Source: Chrysogorgia sp. JL179-B06
Lineage: Eukaryota > Cnidaria > Anthozoa > Scleralcyonacea > Chrysogorgiidae
Direction: 5' to 3'
NCBI GenBank assembly: GCA_035772405.1
Contig: JAYKKM010000427.1
Span: 2,557,501 to 2,621,500 of the forward strand
DNA: 64,000 nt
Of this stretch, positions 12,353-24,245 are shown piece after piece (within the stretch, counting starts at the first letter, position 1; every line of letters starts with the position of its first letter). The translations under genes were made by a program, and so were the position numbers. The notes beneath the pieces were generated by a model. The model was not told the origin of the DNA, did not search any database, and saw nothing but the letters and a program-made list of their open reading frames with translations.

Positions 12353-13125
12353 ACTGCTAGACTTTACCAAAGTCCTTCCCAGTCTTTTATTCGCTCGATG
12401 CTAACGACTAGTTGTCGCTCGTAGAGATCGACCTGTGGCAAGTCTATTGAACTGCCTGTGAAACGAAAATTAAGTTGAACTCTTATTATTAGGAATGGTA
12501 ATTTAGAACTCTTGATACTATTCGATACGCGGTCGTTTGAGTTATCGACAAGAGTGGAAACCCAATCCCTAGGTCGCTGGTTCATATCCGGCTCGAAGGA
12601 CCATGTTGTATATCTGTGAACTTTACTCTTTTTGTATTATGTTCACTTTATACTCGACCATGTGGTCTACACTCTACTACACTCAGTTCTCACTTCTCTT
12701 CCAAGTCTACTAGTCACGTGATCATGTTAAAGTACTTTCTGTTCTCATCACGCATTGTTCACGTGCTTTACAACTCTTTCATATCTAACGTCCGTCATTC
12801 TTGAGATTTTGGTTTCACGAAGTGTCGTCGTACTGTGCAAAGTTTCAAGTAATTTCGTTGAATAATCTCAAAGATATACTGTTAGGATTAGGGACAACGT
12901 ACTGGAGACGAGAATGCTCCGCCACATAGTAAAGATCCTGGGTATGAGTTTGCGCGAAATTTGAAAAGCCTGGAATCTAGGGTACGCGTGGTGTAAACAA
13001 CACGAAGTTCGGCAAGTGCACGTTTTTTAAATGAAAATTTATTGTAAGAATTTTATATAAAAATTTAAAAATATCGGCATAAACTATAAAGATAATAATA
13101 TCATTTCGTGTGGTAACTTAAAAAA
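12353..13125. other. CDKAL1 upstream intergenic region
   Basis: I see no gene. A TATATAAAA-like run near 13053 lies about 70 nt before the CDKAL1 ATG and could serve as a core promoter. The rest is unremarkable AT-rich DNA. Confidence 0.4.
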
Positions 13126-16100
13126 ATGTCGTGCAATGACACAGGAGCAATAGATGACATTGAAGATATCATTAAGAAAGGTGATCTTGGACCGAATGAT
13201 AGGGTCTCAAATGAGAGAAAAGATGTGCTACCAAAGCCAAAAGGAAGACAAACCAAAGGTAAACTAGTGATGGAAGAGGAAACCTCAGGTGATAGTATTA
13301 TACCTGGGACTCAAAAAATATATCTGAAGACATGGGGATGTTCACATAATAACAGTGACAGCGAGTACATGGCGGGACAGTTGGCAGCATTTGGATATAA
13401 GATTAGTGGTAGGTTTCGTTTAAAATATATAAATATTAACACAACTAGAAGTTGCTATCGTCTGGTTTACATATCATTTAATCGTAATTAAATCACAATT
13501 TTAATCCATCAATTAAATATGATGTCTAGAACGGATTAAATTTGTCTGGATTAAATGTGTTGTAAACCAGGCCTTTGCCCCACTATACACTATACAGGTA
13601 TATACAGAACTCGTGACTAGGCTCTCGAGCCCTTGGCAATGGCCTTACAGCCTTTGTACCTCAGTGGTCAAAGCACTGCACTACGCAGAGTCACGGGTTC
13701 AATTCCAGCCGGAAGGCCTTGAAGTTGCATTTTTCGCAACTGATCCCGGTTTGGTTTTAAATGTATATATTCCTACACTCGAAATTTTCCAAAATCTTAT
13801 CCTGGTGTTTACACCACTATATTATACAGAAGTCGTGACTAGGCTCTCGGCAATGGCCTCCATAGCTCAGTGGTCAGAGCACTGCACTAGCATCGCAGAG
13901 TCACAGGTTCAATTCCAGCTGGAAGGCCTTGAAGTTGCATTTTTCACAACTGATCCCGGTTTGGTTTTAAATGTATATATTCCTACACTCGAAATTTTCG
14001 TTTGAGAGAAATGCCAAAGATTACTTGTAAGTGGTCAGAGCACTGCAGCTAACATCGCAGGGTCGCGGGTTGCCTTTGCAACAACACTGCAGCAAATGGT
14101 AAGACTTTCTGGTCTTCTCGGAAAACGACCTTAAATTGCAGGCCCTCGGAATCCTTATTAGTTGGGTTTTCCGTTCACCTAAGAGTGATAAACTGAATAG
14201 ACGAGCGCTTAAAACACGAGCCTCTGAGGGCAACCTTATCCTGCGTGATCGACTCTAAATAAATCATATTCAAATGAATATCACAGAATTTATTTAAAAA
14301 AATGAACACAGTCCTAATATACATACATGTAGTTCTATTTCCACCCACTGATGAGAGGCAGCTCACTAACCTTGGCTCCCTGCATATGGTCTTATTCTAA
14401 CAGATCAACAAGAGGATGCTGATCTATGGCTGTTGAATAGCTGTACAGTTAAAAATCCATCTGAAGATAACTTTCGAAATATGATAAAGAAGGCAAAAGC
14501 AAGTGAAAAACATCTGGTTTTAGCTGGCTGTGTCACCCAAGGACAGCCAGCGCACGAGTCCTTACGTGGCCTTAGTATTATTGGCGTAAGTGTTGGTAAT
14601 CTTGTTGATTCTTGTAAATAGATTTGCAGACATTTACAATGATAACTAAGGGATATTTTGTTGTCTATTTTTGCATTGAAAATGTGCATTCAATGATATG
14701 ATTATTAATTAGTCAAAGATTATTTCAAAAATTAAGAAATAATATACACTTCAAACCATCGAGTTACGGTACCGAATGAGTCCGAATTAGCACTGACACC
14801 TTATAACATCATTCACTTGCATTAGCTAGACTTAAGGCTGGCAGTAGTGATACAATCTAAAAAGGTTGGTGCACTGCCGAAATAGTGTGTACTGTGTAAG
14901 TAGTCTAACGTTTCGAGCAAAGGGCCTTCGTTAGAGAGGGAAATGTTAGAGAGGTCCTTCACTTGAAATGTTAGACAACTCACATACTATTTTGACAGTA
15001 CACCAACCTTTTTAGCTATTTGATTTGTATTTCTACACTGGCTATGGCTGCACAACATGATTTATGACTCTGCTGGTAGTAAGTTTGACTGCTAAAAATT
15101 GAAATTAAATTCCAGGTGCAGCAAATTGACAGGATTGTTGAAGCTGTTGAGGAAACATTAAAAGGTTTTCTTTGCTTTGGTTATTTTTATAATTTATCAT
15201 TTACATTTGAGATTATTTGGCAGGATAATAATTATTATGGATAAACTGATGATACATCATGATATTTTCTCACCTGCTTTTGATGAATTTCTAGGACACT
15301 GTGTTCGGATGTTGGGACAAAAGAAAGTGAATGGCAGAAAGATTGGTGGAGCAAAACTGGATTTGCCGAAAATTCGAAAAAATCCATTGATTGAGATCAT
15401 TGCAATCAGTACTGGGTAAAGTGCAGTAATCATGATGACAATCATAATGATTTTATATGCTATGGCTTGACACCTTTTAGTTTGTCCCAATGAGGTTAAA
15501 ATATGTTCAAGCCATTGGTGATTAGTAATGGTGGTGTTGATAATGTGATGGTGATGGTGATGGTGATGATGATGGTGGTGGTACCTGGTGATGATGATGG
15601 TGGTGGTGGTGATGATGGTGGTGATGATGATGGTGGTGGTGGTGATGATGGTGGTGATGATGATGGTGGTGTGGTGGTGGTGGTGGTGGTGGTGGTGGTG
15701 GTGGTGGTGGTGGTGATGATGGTGGTGGTGGTGATGATGGTGGTGGTGGTGATGATGGTGGTGGTGGTGGTGATGATGGTGGTGATAGTGGTGATGGTGA
15801 TGATAGTGGTGGTGGTGGTGATGATAGTGGTGGTGGTGATGATGGTGATGATGATGATGGTGGTGATGATGGTGATGATGATGGTGGTGATGATGGTGAT
15901 GATGGTGATGATGGTGATGGATCAGATGATGGTGGTGATGATAGTGGTGGTGATGATGGTGGTGGTGGTGGTGGTGGTGGTGATGATGATGGTGATGATG
16001 ATGGTGGTGATGATGATAGTGATGATGTCAATGGTGGTGATGGTGATGGATCAGATGATGGTGGTGGTGGTGGTGGTGGTGATGATGGATGTCATTATTG

Positions 16101-19100
16101 CTGATAATGTACAATTTAATGTGTAATTCAATTTAATGTACAATTTAATGTGGGTATTTTCTGCTCACAATTACTCACAGGACAATTACTCACAGATTTA
16201 TCCATGTTCTTGTTTTTCTTACTTAGCTGTCTTAACCAATGCACATATTGCAAAACCAAACATGCAAGAGGAGAACTTGGTAGTTATCCTCCAGATGAAA
16301 TTATTGCTCGTGCTAAACAGGCCTTTCAAGGTAACAAAGTCTCACGGGATTCAAAGATGGTTGTCAAGGCCAAGTATTCACTATAATTTTTTTAAGTACC
16401 CCAAGGTGGGACCAAATGTATAAGTCATAACCTTGTGATGTCTCATATATTTTTATTGTAATTTAAATTTTAGAGGGAGTTGTTGAAATTTGGCTGACCA
16501 GTGAAGATACTGGAGCCTATGGAAAAGACATTGGGTCATCTTTACCTGAGTTGCTGTGGAAACTTATAGAAGTCATACCCGAGGGAGCTATGCTACGACT
16601 TGGCATGACTAATCCTCCCTATATCCTTGAACATTTAGAGGTATCTTCATTCTGTTCTTCCTTTCCTTCCCTTCCATTCTTCCCTTCCATTCTTCCCTCC
16701 CTTCCATTCTTCCTTCCCTTCTGTTCTTCTTTCTTTTCTTCTTTCCTCCTTCCCTTCCGTTTTTCCTTCCTTCCTTCCTACCTACCTCCCTCCCTTCTTT
16801 CCTTCTTTCTTTCTTTCCTTCCTTCCTTCCATTCTTTCTTACTTCCTTCCTTTCTTCATTCCTTCTTTCCTCCCTTGCATCCTCCCTTCCTACCTTCCAC
16901 CCTTTCTTTCTTCATTCATTTCTTCCTCACTCCCTTCCATCCATCCATCCTTCCTCCCTTTCTTTCTTCCTTACTTACTTCTTTCCTTGCTTCCATCCAT
17001 CCTTCCTTCCTTCCTTCCTTCCTTCCTTCCTTCCTTCCTTCCTTCCTTCCTTCCTTCCTTCCTTCCTTCCTGCCTTCCTTCCTTCCTTCCTCCCTTCCTT
17101 ACTTGCTCCCTTCCTTCCTCTCCCTCCTTTCCTTCCTCCCTTCCTTCTTTCCTTCCTTCCTCTCTTCTGTCTGTCCTTGCTTCCTCCCTCCTTCCTTCCT
17201 CCCTCCTTCCTCCCTCCTTCCTTCCTTCCTCCCTCCTTCCTTTCTTCCTCCCACCCTCCATTAACATAGGTTTCCATATCTTTGCACTTTAGGAAATATC
17301 CAAAATCATGAATAGCTCCAGAATATATTCATTTCTCCACTGCCCTGTTCAAAGCGGCTCTGACTGCGTTTTAGCAGACATGAAGCGGGAATACTGTATT
17401 GATGATTTCAAACGTGTTGTCACATATCTAAGAGACAGGTACTGCACGACAACTATAGTTTTGCAGAAAATTAATTTTTAAAAATGAGCGCTATTAGTGG
17501 TTGAGTACGTCAACATATGACCATACATTGCGTGTAGCAATTTCAGACAAACGTTTTTGGTTTTTGCTGAATTTCCCATCTTCATTATCCTCTAGCTTGA
17601 CATGTATATTATTATCATATACCTGTATTATTATTTGTCGTCTTGTCCACTTATCCCTGGTTATCTCCTAGAGTCCCTAACATCACTGTGGCCACGGATG
17701 TTATATGTGGCTTCCCTACAGAAACTGAACAGGTATGTATACATGCCATCTACCCGCCTCTACCCGCTGTCCACGGCCCTATAGCTGACCCTAAACTGCT
17801 TCTGTATTCTGTTCTGTAGGACTTTCAAGAAACCATGCAACTCGTCGAACTTTTTAAATTCCCCAGTTTGTTCATTAATCAGTTTTATCCACGTCCCGGT
17901 ACACCAGCCGCTCGCATGAAAAGAATAGATACAGCAGAGGTATGCTATAGTTAACGTAGAGGAAACGATGTATAGGCTATTCCGTCATGGTATTCCATTT
18001 TCTGTTTCCTTAGGTGAAAGGACGAAGCAGACGAATAACGAAGCTTTTTAATTCCTATCAACCATACGACCATAAGGTGCAATATGTTTTCCAATTTAAA
18101 AATTGTTGTATTTTGTGATCATTCTGCTCTGCTCTGCTCTACTCTACTCTGCTCTACTCTACTCTGCTCTACTGTACTCTGCTCTGCTCTACTCTACTCT
18201 GCTCTGCTCTGCTCTACTCTACTCTACTCTACTCTGCTCTGCTCTACTCTACTCTGCTCTGCTCTACTCTGCTCTGCTCTACTGTACTCTACTCTGCTCT
18301 GCTCTGCTCTGCTCTGCTCTGCTCTACTCTGCTCTGCTCTACTCTACTCTGCTCTGCTCTGCTCTGCTCTACTCTGCTCTGCTCTACTCTACTCTGCTCT
18401 GCTCTACTCTACTCTGCTCTGCTCTGCTCTGCTCTACTCTGCTCTGCTCTACTCTGCTCTGCTCTACTCTACTCTGCTCTGCTCTACTCTGCTCTACTCT
18501 ACTCTACTCTGCTCTACTCTACTCTGCTCTACTCTGCTCTGCTCTACTCTACTCTGCTCTGCTCTACTCTACTCTGCTCTGCTCTACTCTACTCTACTCT
18601 ACTCTACTCTACTCTACTCTGCTCTGCTCTACTCTGCTCTGCTCTGCTCTGCTCTGCTCTACTCTACTCTACTCTACTCTACTCTGCTCTGCTCTACTCT
18701 ACTCTGCTCTGCTCTGCTCTACTCTACTCTACTCTACTCTACTCTACTCTACTCCACTTTACTCTATCTTACTATTGAAATACCTCGCTCTACTCTATAC
18801 TATATTTCTTCTGTAGTTGGGTGAACAGCAGCATGTTTTAATTACAGAAGAATCTCACGATGGCGTACATTACGTCGCTCATAATAAATCTTATGATCAG
18901 GTAGGTTGCTCTGTCTGTCTGTCCGGGATGGATGGACGGAAGGGAAGGAGGGAGGGAGGGAGGGAGGAAGGACGGAAGGAAGGAGGGAGGGAGTAAGGAA
19001 GGAGGAAGGAAGGAGGGAGGAAGGAAGGAAGAAAGGAAGGAGGGAAGGAAGGAGAAGGAAGGAAGGGAGGGAAGGAAGGAAGGAAGGAAGGCAGGAAGGA

Positions 19101-19686
19101 AGGAAGGAAGGAGGGATGGAGGGAGGAAGGACGAACGAACGTAAAAAACGTTTATAATACGTCATTCGTTATTTTCGAAGGTATTAGTTCGAAAGGATGA
19201 AGGTGATTTGATGGGTAAAATGGTGAAAGTATTGATCACAGAGACAGGAAAACATTTTCTCAAAGGAAAAGTTCTCAAGGACAATCCTGTTAAGACACCA
19301 GCAATTGCGCCAGCCATGGCCAAAGGCGTTGTCAGCGGTGTAAAACATGTAAGTGTAATCAACGCCCCGCTTAGACAATGACGAAACTTGACCAGCAAGT
19401 TGGTCACCGCGCAATTCTAATATTGCTGTTAAGGTTCGTCATTGTCCAAGTAACCACTCATAATCTTAACAATACCACTGATACAGATCTAACACCTAAG
19501 CCCACTTATACACTGTACAACTAACTAGAAATACGAATCTCTCTTTTTTCTCAGACGACCAAGCCGTTATCCACAAAGTCTCTCAAATCCAATGTCGAGT
19601 TTTGGATAAAAACTGCTCTTTTTGTCCTCTTCGTGGCTGTAATTTTTGATGTGTTAAGGTTTGGTAGGCATTGGTTAAAAATATAA
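13126..19686 (+). CDS. CDKAL1: CDKAL1 tRNA methylthiotransferase (ms2t6A37)
   Basis: Radical-SAM enzyme that adds a methylthio group to t6A37 of tRNA-Lys(UUU); it is anchored in the ER membrane. Thirteen exons: 13126-13408, 14404-14585, 15116-15164, 15295-15415, 16227-16330, 16474-16640, 17293-17438, 17672-17732, 17820-17939, 18014-18076, 18817-18900, 19181-19348, 19555-19686. They sum to 1680 nt (559 aa; human is 579). The N-terminal cluster cysteines are visible at residues 72 ([10 protein letters not shown]), 108 (NSCTVKNP) and 137 (LAGC). The radical-SAM triad is C213/C217/C220 (CLNQCTYC). [19 protein letters not shown] and [13 protein letters not shown] are family signatures. A hydrophobic helix at about 532-550 ([11 protein letters not shown]) near the C terminus is the tail anchor. 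The start is the first ATG of the open frame and lines up with the family N terminus (DDIEDI). Confidence 0.97.
13590..14012 (+). mobile_element. tRNA-derived SINE, two tandem copies in CDKAL1 intron 1
   Basis: Each copy has ACAGA(A)(C/G)TCGTGACTAGGC, a tRNA-like A box (TAGCTCAGTGGTCAGAGC in the second copy) and B box (GGTTCAATTCC), then GAAGTTGCATTTTTC and a tail ending CACTCGAAATTTTC. The copies are about 90% alike. Confidence 0.88.
14025..14205 (+). mobile_element. Second SINE type, partial
   Basis: GTGGTCAGAGCACTGCAG begins a truncated head. The body (CAGCAAATGGTAAGACTTTC, GGCCCTCGGAA, TTCCGTTCACCTAAGAGTG) matches the SINE at 41935-42180. Confidence 0.75.
14850..15035. mobile_element. 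Foldback fragment with CGAAACGTTAG-type terminal motif, copy 1
   Basis: AAAAAGGTTGGTGCACTGCC and its inverted partner GTACACCAACCTTTTTAGC flank GTCTAACGTTTCGAGCAAAG. The same arrangement is at 49925-50060 and 56130-56335. It resembles a non-autonomous Penelope-like terminus. Confidence 0.65.
15525..16098. repeat. (GGTGAT/GGTGGT)n microsatellite in CDKAL1 intron 4
   Basis: Nearly pure GGT/GAT trinucleotides for about 570 nt. Poly-Val/Met and poly-Ser/Pro frames are artefacts. Confidence 0.97.
16650..17262. repeat. Polypyrimidine (CCTT)n tract in CDKAL1 intron 6
   Basis: About 600 nt of CCTT/CCCT, pyrimidine on the coding strand. The 3' end lies 30 nt before the acceptor at 17293 and could extend its polypyrimidine tract. 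Confidence 0.97.
18120..18772. repeat. (CTCTG/CTCTA)n pentanucleotide array in CDKAL1 intron 10
   Basis: About 130 pentamers in which essentially only the last base alternates between G and A, plus a few CTGTA. Ends 45 nt before exon 18817-18900. Confidence 0.97.
18930..19132. repeat. Polypurine (GGAAG/GGAGG)n tract in CDKAL1 intron 11
   Basis: Opposite strand bias to the CCTT tract of intron 6. Starts about 30 nt after the donor of exon 18817-18900. Confidence 0.97.
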
Positions 19687-19784
19687 TCTCAAACTGACAT
19701 CGTTGCCTCACATGACACTGCTTTCTCATTGCGTACTAGGCTCTCCATGGCTTCTTAGATAACAGTGACTTTTTAAAAGGACAT

Positions 19785-20240
19785 TGGAAACAAAAATTAA
19801 GTTTGTCTAATATGAAAGAACTCGTAAAATGATAGAGTAACACCTTTTACAACTTTTCCGTATTTTACTTCGTTTTTGAAATATTTCAGTTTATTTGATA
19901 TGTAAATGAGAATGAGATGGTCTCTGACGTCAGGTGCAGGGTAGAGAATTTTCACTCATTAGAATATTAGTTCCATATTCAAGTTTGTTCCACAAATTTA
20001 CTTGAAAATGTACGTATACAGTAGTAACTCCTCGTGATAACGAACGTTGTAAACTTAGCAATCACTGAGATATAATACATTTTTTAATTTGTGAAAATTC
20101 TCTATCCTGCACCTGACGTCAGAGACCATCTCATTTACATATCAAGTAAAATAAAACACGGAAAAGTTGTAAAAGGTGTTACTCTATCATTTTACGCGTT
20201 CTTTCATATTAGACAAACTTAATTTTTGTTGCCAATGTCT
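19785..20240. mobile_element. Foldback element family D, copy 1
   Basis: Outer arms AACAAAAATTAAGTTTGTC / GACAAACTTAATTTTTGTTG. Then GAGTAACACCTTTTACAACT and its complement, then ATGAGATGGTCTCTGACGTC and its complement. About 450 bp without coding content, just past the CDKAL1 stop. Other copies at 26445-26925 and 50572-50875. Confidence 0.88.
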
Positions 20241-20544
20241 TTAGAGGAGTCTTTTTAAATTTCTAAGACTCTGAAACTCGTATTTCCTGCATTTTGAGGG
20301 AGAAAAATCACATTTGGTGATTTCGATAGTATAATCAATGTAGAAGATAGATGCAGAAATGAATCTTTTGTAGTTCCAGTGATTATTTATGAATGAAAAG
20401 TTTTCAAACTCTATATATTTTTGCAATTGAGAACATTTCCTTCTTATTTGCGAACGGTCAAAATTTACGGTGACTGGGGGGGGGGGGGGGGTCTGATCAC
20501 TGGGGGCATTTACCAAGGTCCATCCTTCGTAATCTTCTAGGTTC

Positions 20545-21845
20545 TAGCAAGAAGAAATGTTATATATCTTGTCGTTCGAAAATTTCATCTAAGTTGATTT
20601 ACTATTCACAGGAAATGACGTCAAAACAGGAAACGCGCGAAGTCATTGCGCACAGCGCACTAATTCAACAGTGAAATACAAAGAAAGTTTTGCTCTGAAC
20701 TTTAAGTACACCTGTTTAGACAACATTTGCTCAATTCCCAAACTTCACTGCTGAATCAGTATGCAACCAGGGGTTGGTAGACTCTAGCGCATGCTCAGAG
20801 CCAAATATAGTTTGAAAAGTAGCCAAAATCTACCAAATTAGGCCAAACTACTTTTTGCACTGATCTCAAAAATAGGACTGGATTGAGCTTTCTATTGTAT
20901 CTGACGAGCTTATTTTGAAGCCTGTATATTTGCATAATGCAAATTGACGAGAGATCATCAAAAGCTCCGAGTTTGCAAGCAAATCGAAATGCGACGCTCG
21001 CGAAATAGGTTTAGTGTCTGGCCAATATATTTTCTTTGTTGACATTAAATGCATAAAATCTTAAACCTAATTTGACGTCTCATATTAGGCTTCTCTTACT
21101 GGATAATTAGAGCAAACGGCGGCCATATTGGAGTGACCTCATTACGAATACAGTGGTGAATCGGAGAGGAAAGGCAGAATTCTGACATTTAATAACTGTC
21201 CAGCGAGTATGTTTCCTTTGCTAAAGTTAAATAGCAAATGTCAGAATCCTCCCCAACATGTCTGTGATGCCACAGTACTCCTTAGGTGGTCACTCCAATA
21301 TGGCCGCTGTTGGCTTCATTTTTGTAACAACAGAAGCTCGATCCAGTCCTATTTTTGAGATCAGTGACTTTTTGTTGAAAAGAAGCCAAAAAGGAGCCAA
21401 ATCGGACCGTTATGTCGGAGACATAATATATTGGTTGGTTATTATTATTATATTGCTTAGTTTATCAGCTTTGCATTTGTCTGAATTTCATGAACCCTGA
21501 TTGGCTAGAAATACAACCAGGTTACATTGCAAATACAATCAACCTCCATACAATCAATGTTTTTACAAAAAATCGATAAAATTCGAAAAATTCTTGTCAA
21601 CTTTTAAGAGGCCAAAAAGGTGCCAAAAGGCCAAATATTTTTTTTGAGGCCAAACAAAAATAAGGAAGCCAAAATCGAGTTATTTGGCCTCCAAGAAGCC
21701 AATCTACCAACAGATTGCGTGTCCCTGCTTTGACGTCATTTCCTGTGAATAGTAAATCACTTTAGCAAGGGAAAGGTACGAAGATGACATTTTCGCACGA
21801 CAAGATATTTTACAATTCTTCTCAAGAGATTCCAAAGATCACAAA
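20545..21845. mobile_element. Large composite foldback element with nested repeat
   Basis: Outer arms: TATCTTGTCGTTCGAAAATTT near 20560, then GATTTACTATTCACAGGAAA and TGACGTCA. The right arm has TTTCCTGTGAATAGTAAATC near 21735 and GACATTTTCGCACGACAAGAT near 21785. Inside lies GTGTCTGGCCAATATATTTT and TGACGTCTCATATTAGGCTT (20868-21130), which recur inverted at 49500-49800. Confidence 0.7.
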
Positions 21846-22868
21846 TATGTAAAATCCCTATATTAGAACGGAGAAATATATGTTAGAAATATGAGGAATA
21901 TGGATTATGAGCCCACAAATCATTCCGCTGACAGTTTATCGTCTTTGCTTAACCATAAATATCGGGTTGTCTTATAGCAGTGTGTAAACCATGGCGGACT
22001 AAACATACCTCAAGACGAGTTTGACTTTCTAGACGAATTTAACTCGTAATTTAAACATCGCATAACCTGTTAAAGTTGGGAAACTGAAATTTCGGCTTGG
22101 CGCATGTCAACTGGAGTCCTTATAACTTCCTCAATATCCCACAAGCGTAGCAGCGCTATTGCCGTAACTGTATAAATAGATAGCCACTAAGTATAATATT
22201 TGCTTGTGAAGAAATGGGCCATATGTCTACCTGCAACGGTAGAACTTTCTCGCCTATGCGAGAGTTAAATGGTCGTTCTGAGGCTCTTACTTATTTTATT
22301 TTACTTATAAGTCGCGCTTGTCTGTTCATAACACTTCGCCCTTGGGCCTTGACAAAGAAGTGCTTCCCACGAAATTTTATCCCCTTTTAAAGCCTTCTAT
22401 AAACGCGCCGTTCATTTGCTATGGAAATTAGTCATGTATTACATTATTAAACTTGCATTTCATTTTAAAATATGAACAATAGGCAACACGTAGTGTATTA
22501 ATTTTAAAACTGCTATCTTTTCTACTGATGAACAGGTGACAGTCTGAAACTGTTTGAAAGCAAGCTAACTTTTTGTGTCACGGGCACATTAAGAAGAAGG
22601 ACTTAACTGTTTTAAAATGCCTCGAGCTGTTTAATATCGCCGGTTCCAATCGCATCGATCTATTATTACAAATTGACACGGTGGTTGTTGCCGTGTTTGC
22701 AGGATTAATATCGTGTCCCATTATTGTTTGCCTTGACAACCATTAACTTACAACGCGAATATTAAATGTGATAAATGATTATATTATTTGGCGATTATTC
22801 ATTTTATTAAAGAAGCTGTCGTAGTCTGAACTTCAAGCTTATGACAATATGACTTGTTTGTACATTAA
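21846..22868. other. Intergenic, nothing recognised
   Basis: About 1 kb of mixed-composition DNA without open frames of interest, tandem repeats or obvious inverted arms. Confidence 0.4.
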
Positions 22869-22931
22869 ATGAGTGCATCTCCCGTGTTTGGAGAAGAACT
22901 TCAAGAAGAAGTGAATGGTTTAATACGAGTC
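22869..22931 (+). CDS. Possible 5' coding exon of the SFI1-like gene
   Basis: An ATG opens a short codon-like stretch (MSASPVFGEELQEEVNGL) that stays open for 48 codons. If it is spliced at the GTGAGG after codon 21, it ends in phase 0, the phase needed by the first certain exon at 27096. A stronger-looking donor (AAAG|GTAAGG at about 23026) lies after an in-frame TAG, so the stretch could equally be 5' UTR with a small upstream ORF. No homology was recognised. Confidence 0.3.
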
Positions 22932-23639
22932 GTGAGGAACCATCTGCCAAAGACAAATAAACAAGAGACTAATGAGAAATTGAGAATGCTGATAAAGTTT
23001 AACTTTCTGTAGCTAATCCAGAAAGGTAAGGTTGAACTTTTGACTGTTGCATCTCTTTGTTGATGCCTTTAAAGTTGGCGGGCATTTCCTTTAGTGCTCT
23101 GACAAGTATAACAAACAAAATTTAAACCAAATTTACCGCCAAAACGATTCAAGTCAAGTGCCGTTTAAACAGAGGCCGGTCTCGTCGAACGCGGCGTGTT
23201 TGGAGATTTGTATTTTTTTTGTAAACACGGTGTAACCTACTCAGCGTGTGTAGTATGTGTACAGCCGGCACTTACATGTAATGATTGTTTACATAAACAA
23301 CTAATAGTTATTTTGTCGACCTTTTGTGAAGGTGAAGAGCCATTTCACAAGCGACAGCTCATTTTATTAATCAATTTATTTATAATCAAACGAAAAATTG
23401 TCGCCTACCGCGTTTATTTATACGGCAAGGATATTAACGCGCGAGCCGTATTTATTAAAGTTCTGGTTAATATTTTGACTTTGATAGTTTTGCAGTTTCT
23501 TTCTTAGTGTCTCATTTTGTTAGAAACAGCTGTGCGACAGGTCGAAATTATTCAACGTTCTTTAATAACAGCGCATTATTTCCCATCATAATAAGCAACT
23601 AAATTTTATAGAAATGGTTTGTTATTTTGTACTTTACCA

Positions 23640-23918
23640 ACTTCAGCTGGATCGATATCGGCGGGGGTGATATGCAGATTGCAGAACGCGACTATCAGTA
23701 AATTAGGATTGTAAGCAACCCCAAAACAACAAAGATCCTAACCCCCCGCCTAACAAGTTTTCTAACTGCATTCTGGATTGCAGCAAATAACCCCCACCCA
23801 TGCATTTTTGTGGGATCTGTCTGGGAGGTGGGGGTGATTTGCAGAATGCATATCGCAGAACGCAGGGTTAGAAAACTTGTTAGGCGGGGGTCTGTAAATC
23901 ACCCCTGCCATCTGTGTG
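23640..23918. repeat. Foldback structure with GC-rich arms
   Basis: GCGGGGGTGATATGCAGATT and CTAACCCCCCGCCTAACAAG on the left are answered by AACTTGTTAGGCGGGGGTC and AAATCACCCCTGCC on the right. A nested TGCATTCTGGATTGC / GCAGAATGCA pair lies inside. No family recognised. Confidence 0.65.
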
Positions 23919-24089
23919 GACATGCTCCCTTGAGTGGTGCATCCGTTACTGGGTGACTACAATGTGTGGTCAAATAACACTAAAAGGCATACTGTAGAAG
24001 GAAAGCATATAACCATTTTGATTCCTAAACCTACAGCACAATATGTCTAAAGAACACATTATTCATATAGATGGTGTTTAATTGCTACA

Positions 24090-24245
24090 TATATCATTAG
24101 ATGTGTGAAGTTGATCGTCCAGGTTGTTGTGGTCTTGAGAAAGACCCGCCGGTCACCAACAATAGTCTTTCTCAAGACTACAACAACCTGGATGATCAAC
24201 TTCACCATACATCTAATGACACTCCTAAGTTCAAACCATTTACTT
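24090..24245. mobile_element. Short foldback family (GAAGTTGATCGTCCAGGTTG), copy 1
   Basis: GTTGATCGTCCAGGTTGTTG-TCTTGAGAAAGAC and its inverted copy AGTCTTTCTCAAGACTACAA-CCTGGATGATCAACTTC. Also at 25860-26000 and, one arm only, 53565-53620. Confidence 0.75.

Noticed and set aside
15503..16126. Long open frames (poly-Val/Met on +, poly-Ser/Pro on -)
   Set aside because: They are translations of a GGT/GAT microsatellite inside a CDKAL1 intron and have no codon structure of their own. The same applies to frames over 2138-3011, 7912-8571, 8750-9493, 16551-17264, 18084-18824, 35799-36458, 39190-40075, 43812-44090 and 46343-46890.
20475..20495. Run of about 17 G as a possible G-quadruplex or regulatory site
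   Set aside because: A single homopolymer in intergenic DNA that may be a sequencing or assembly artefact; likewise the C run near 43195.
23196..23507. 103-codon open frame (+)
   Set aside because: No start context, no homology recognised and no splice connection. It lies in AT-rich intergenic DNA and is plausible by chance.
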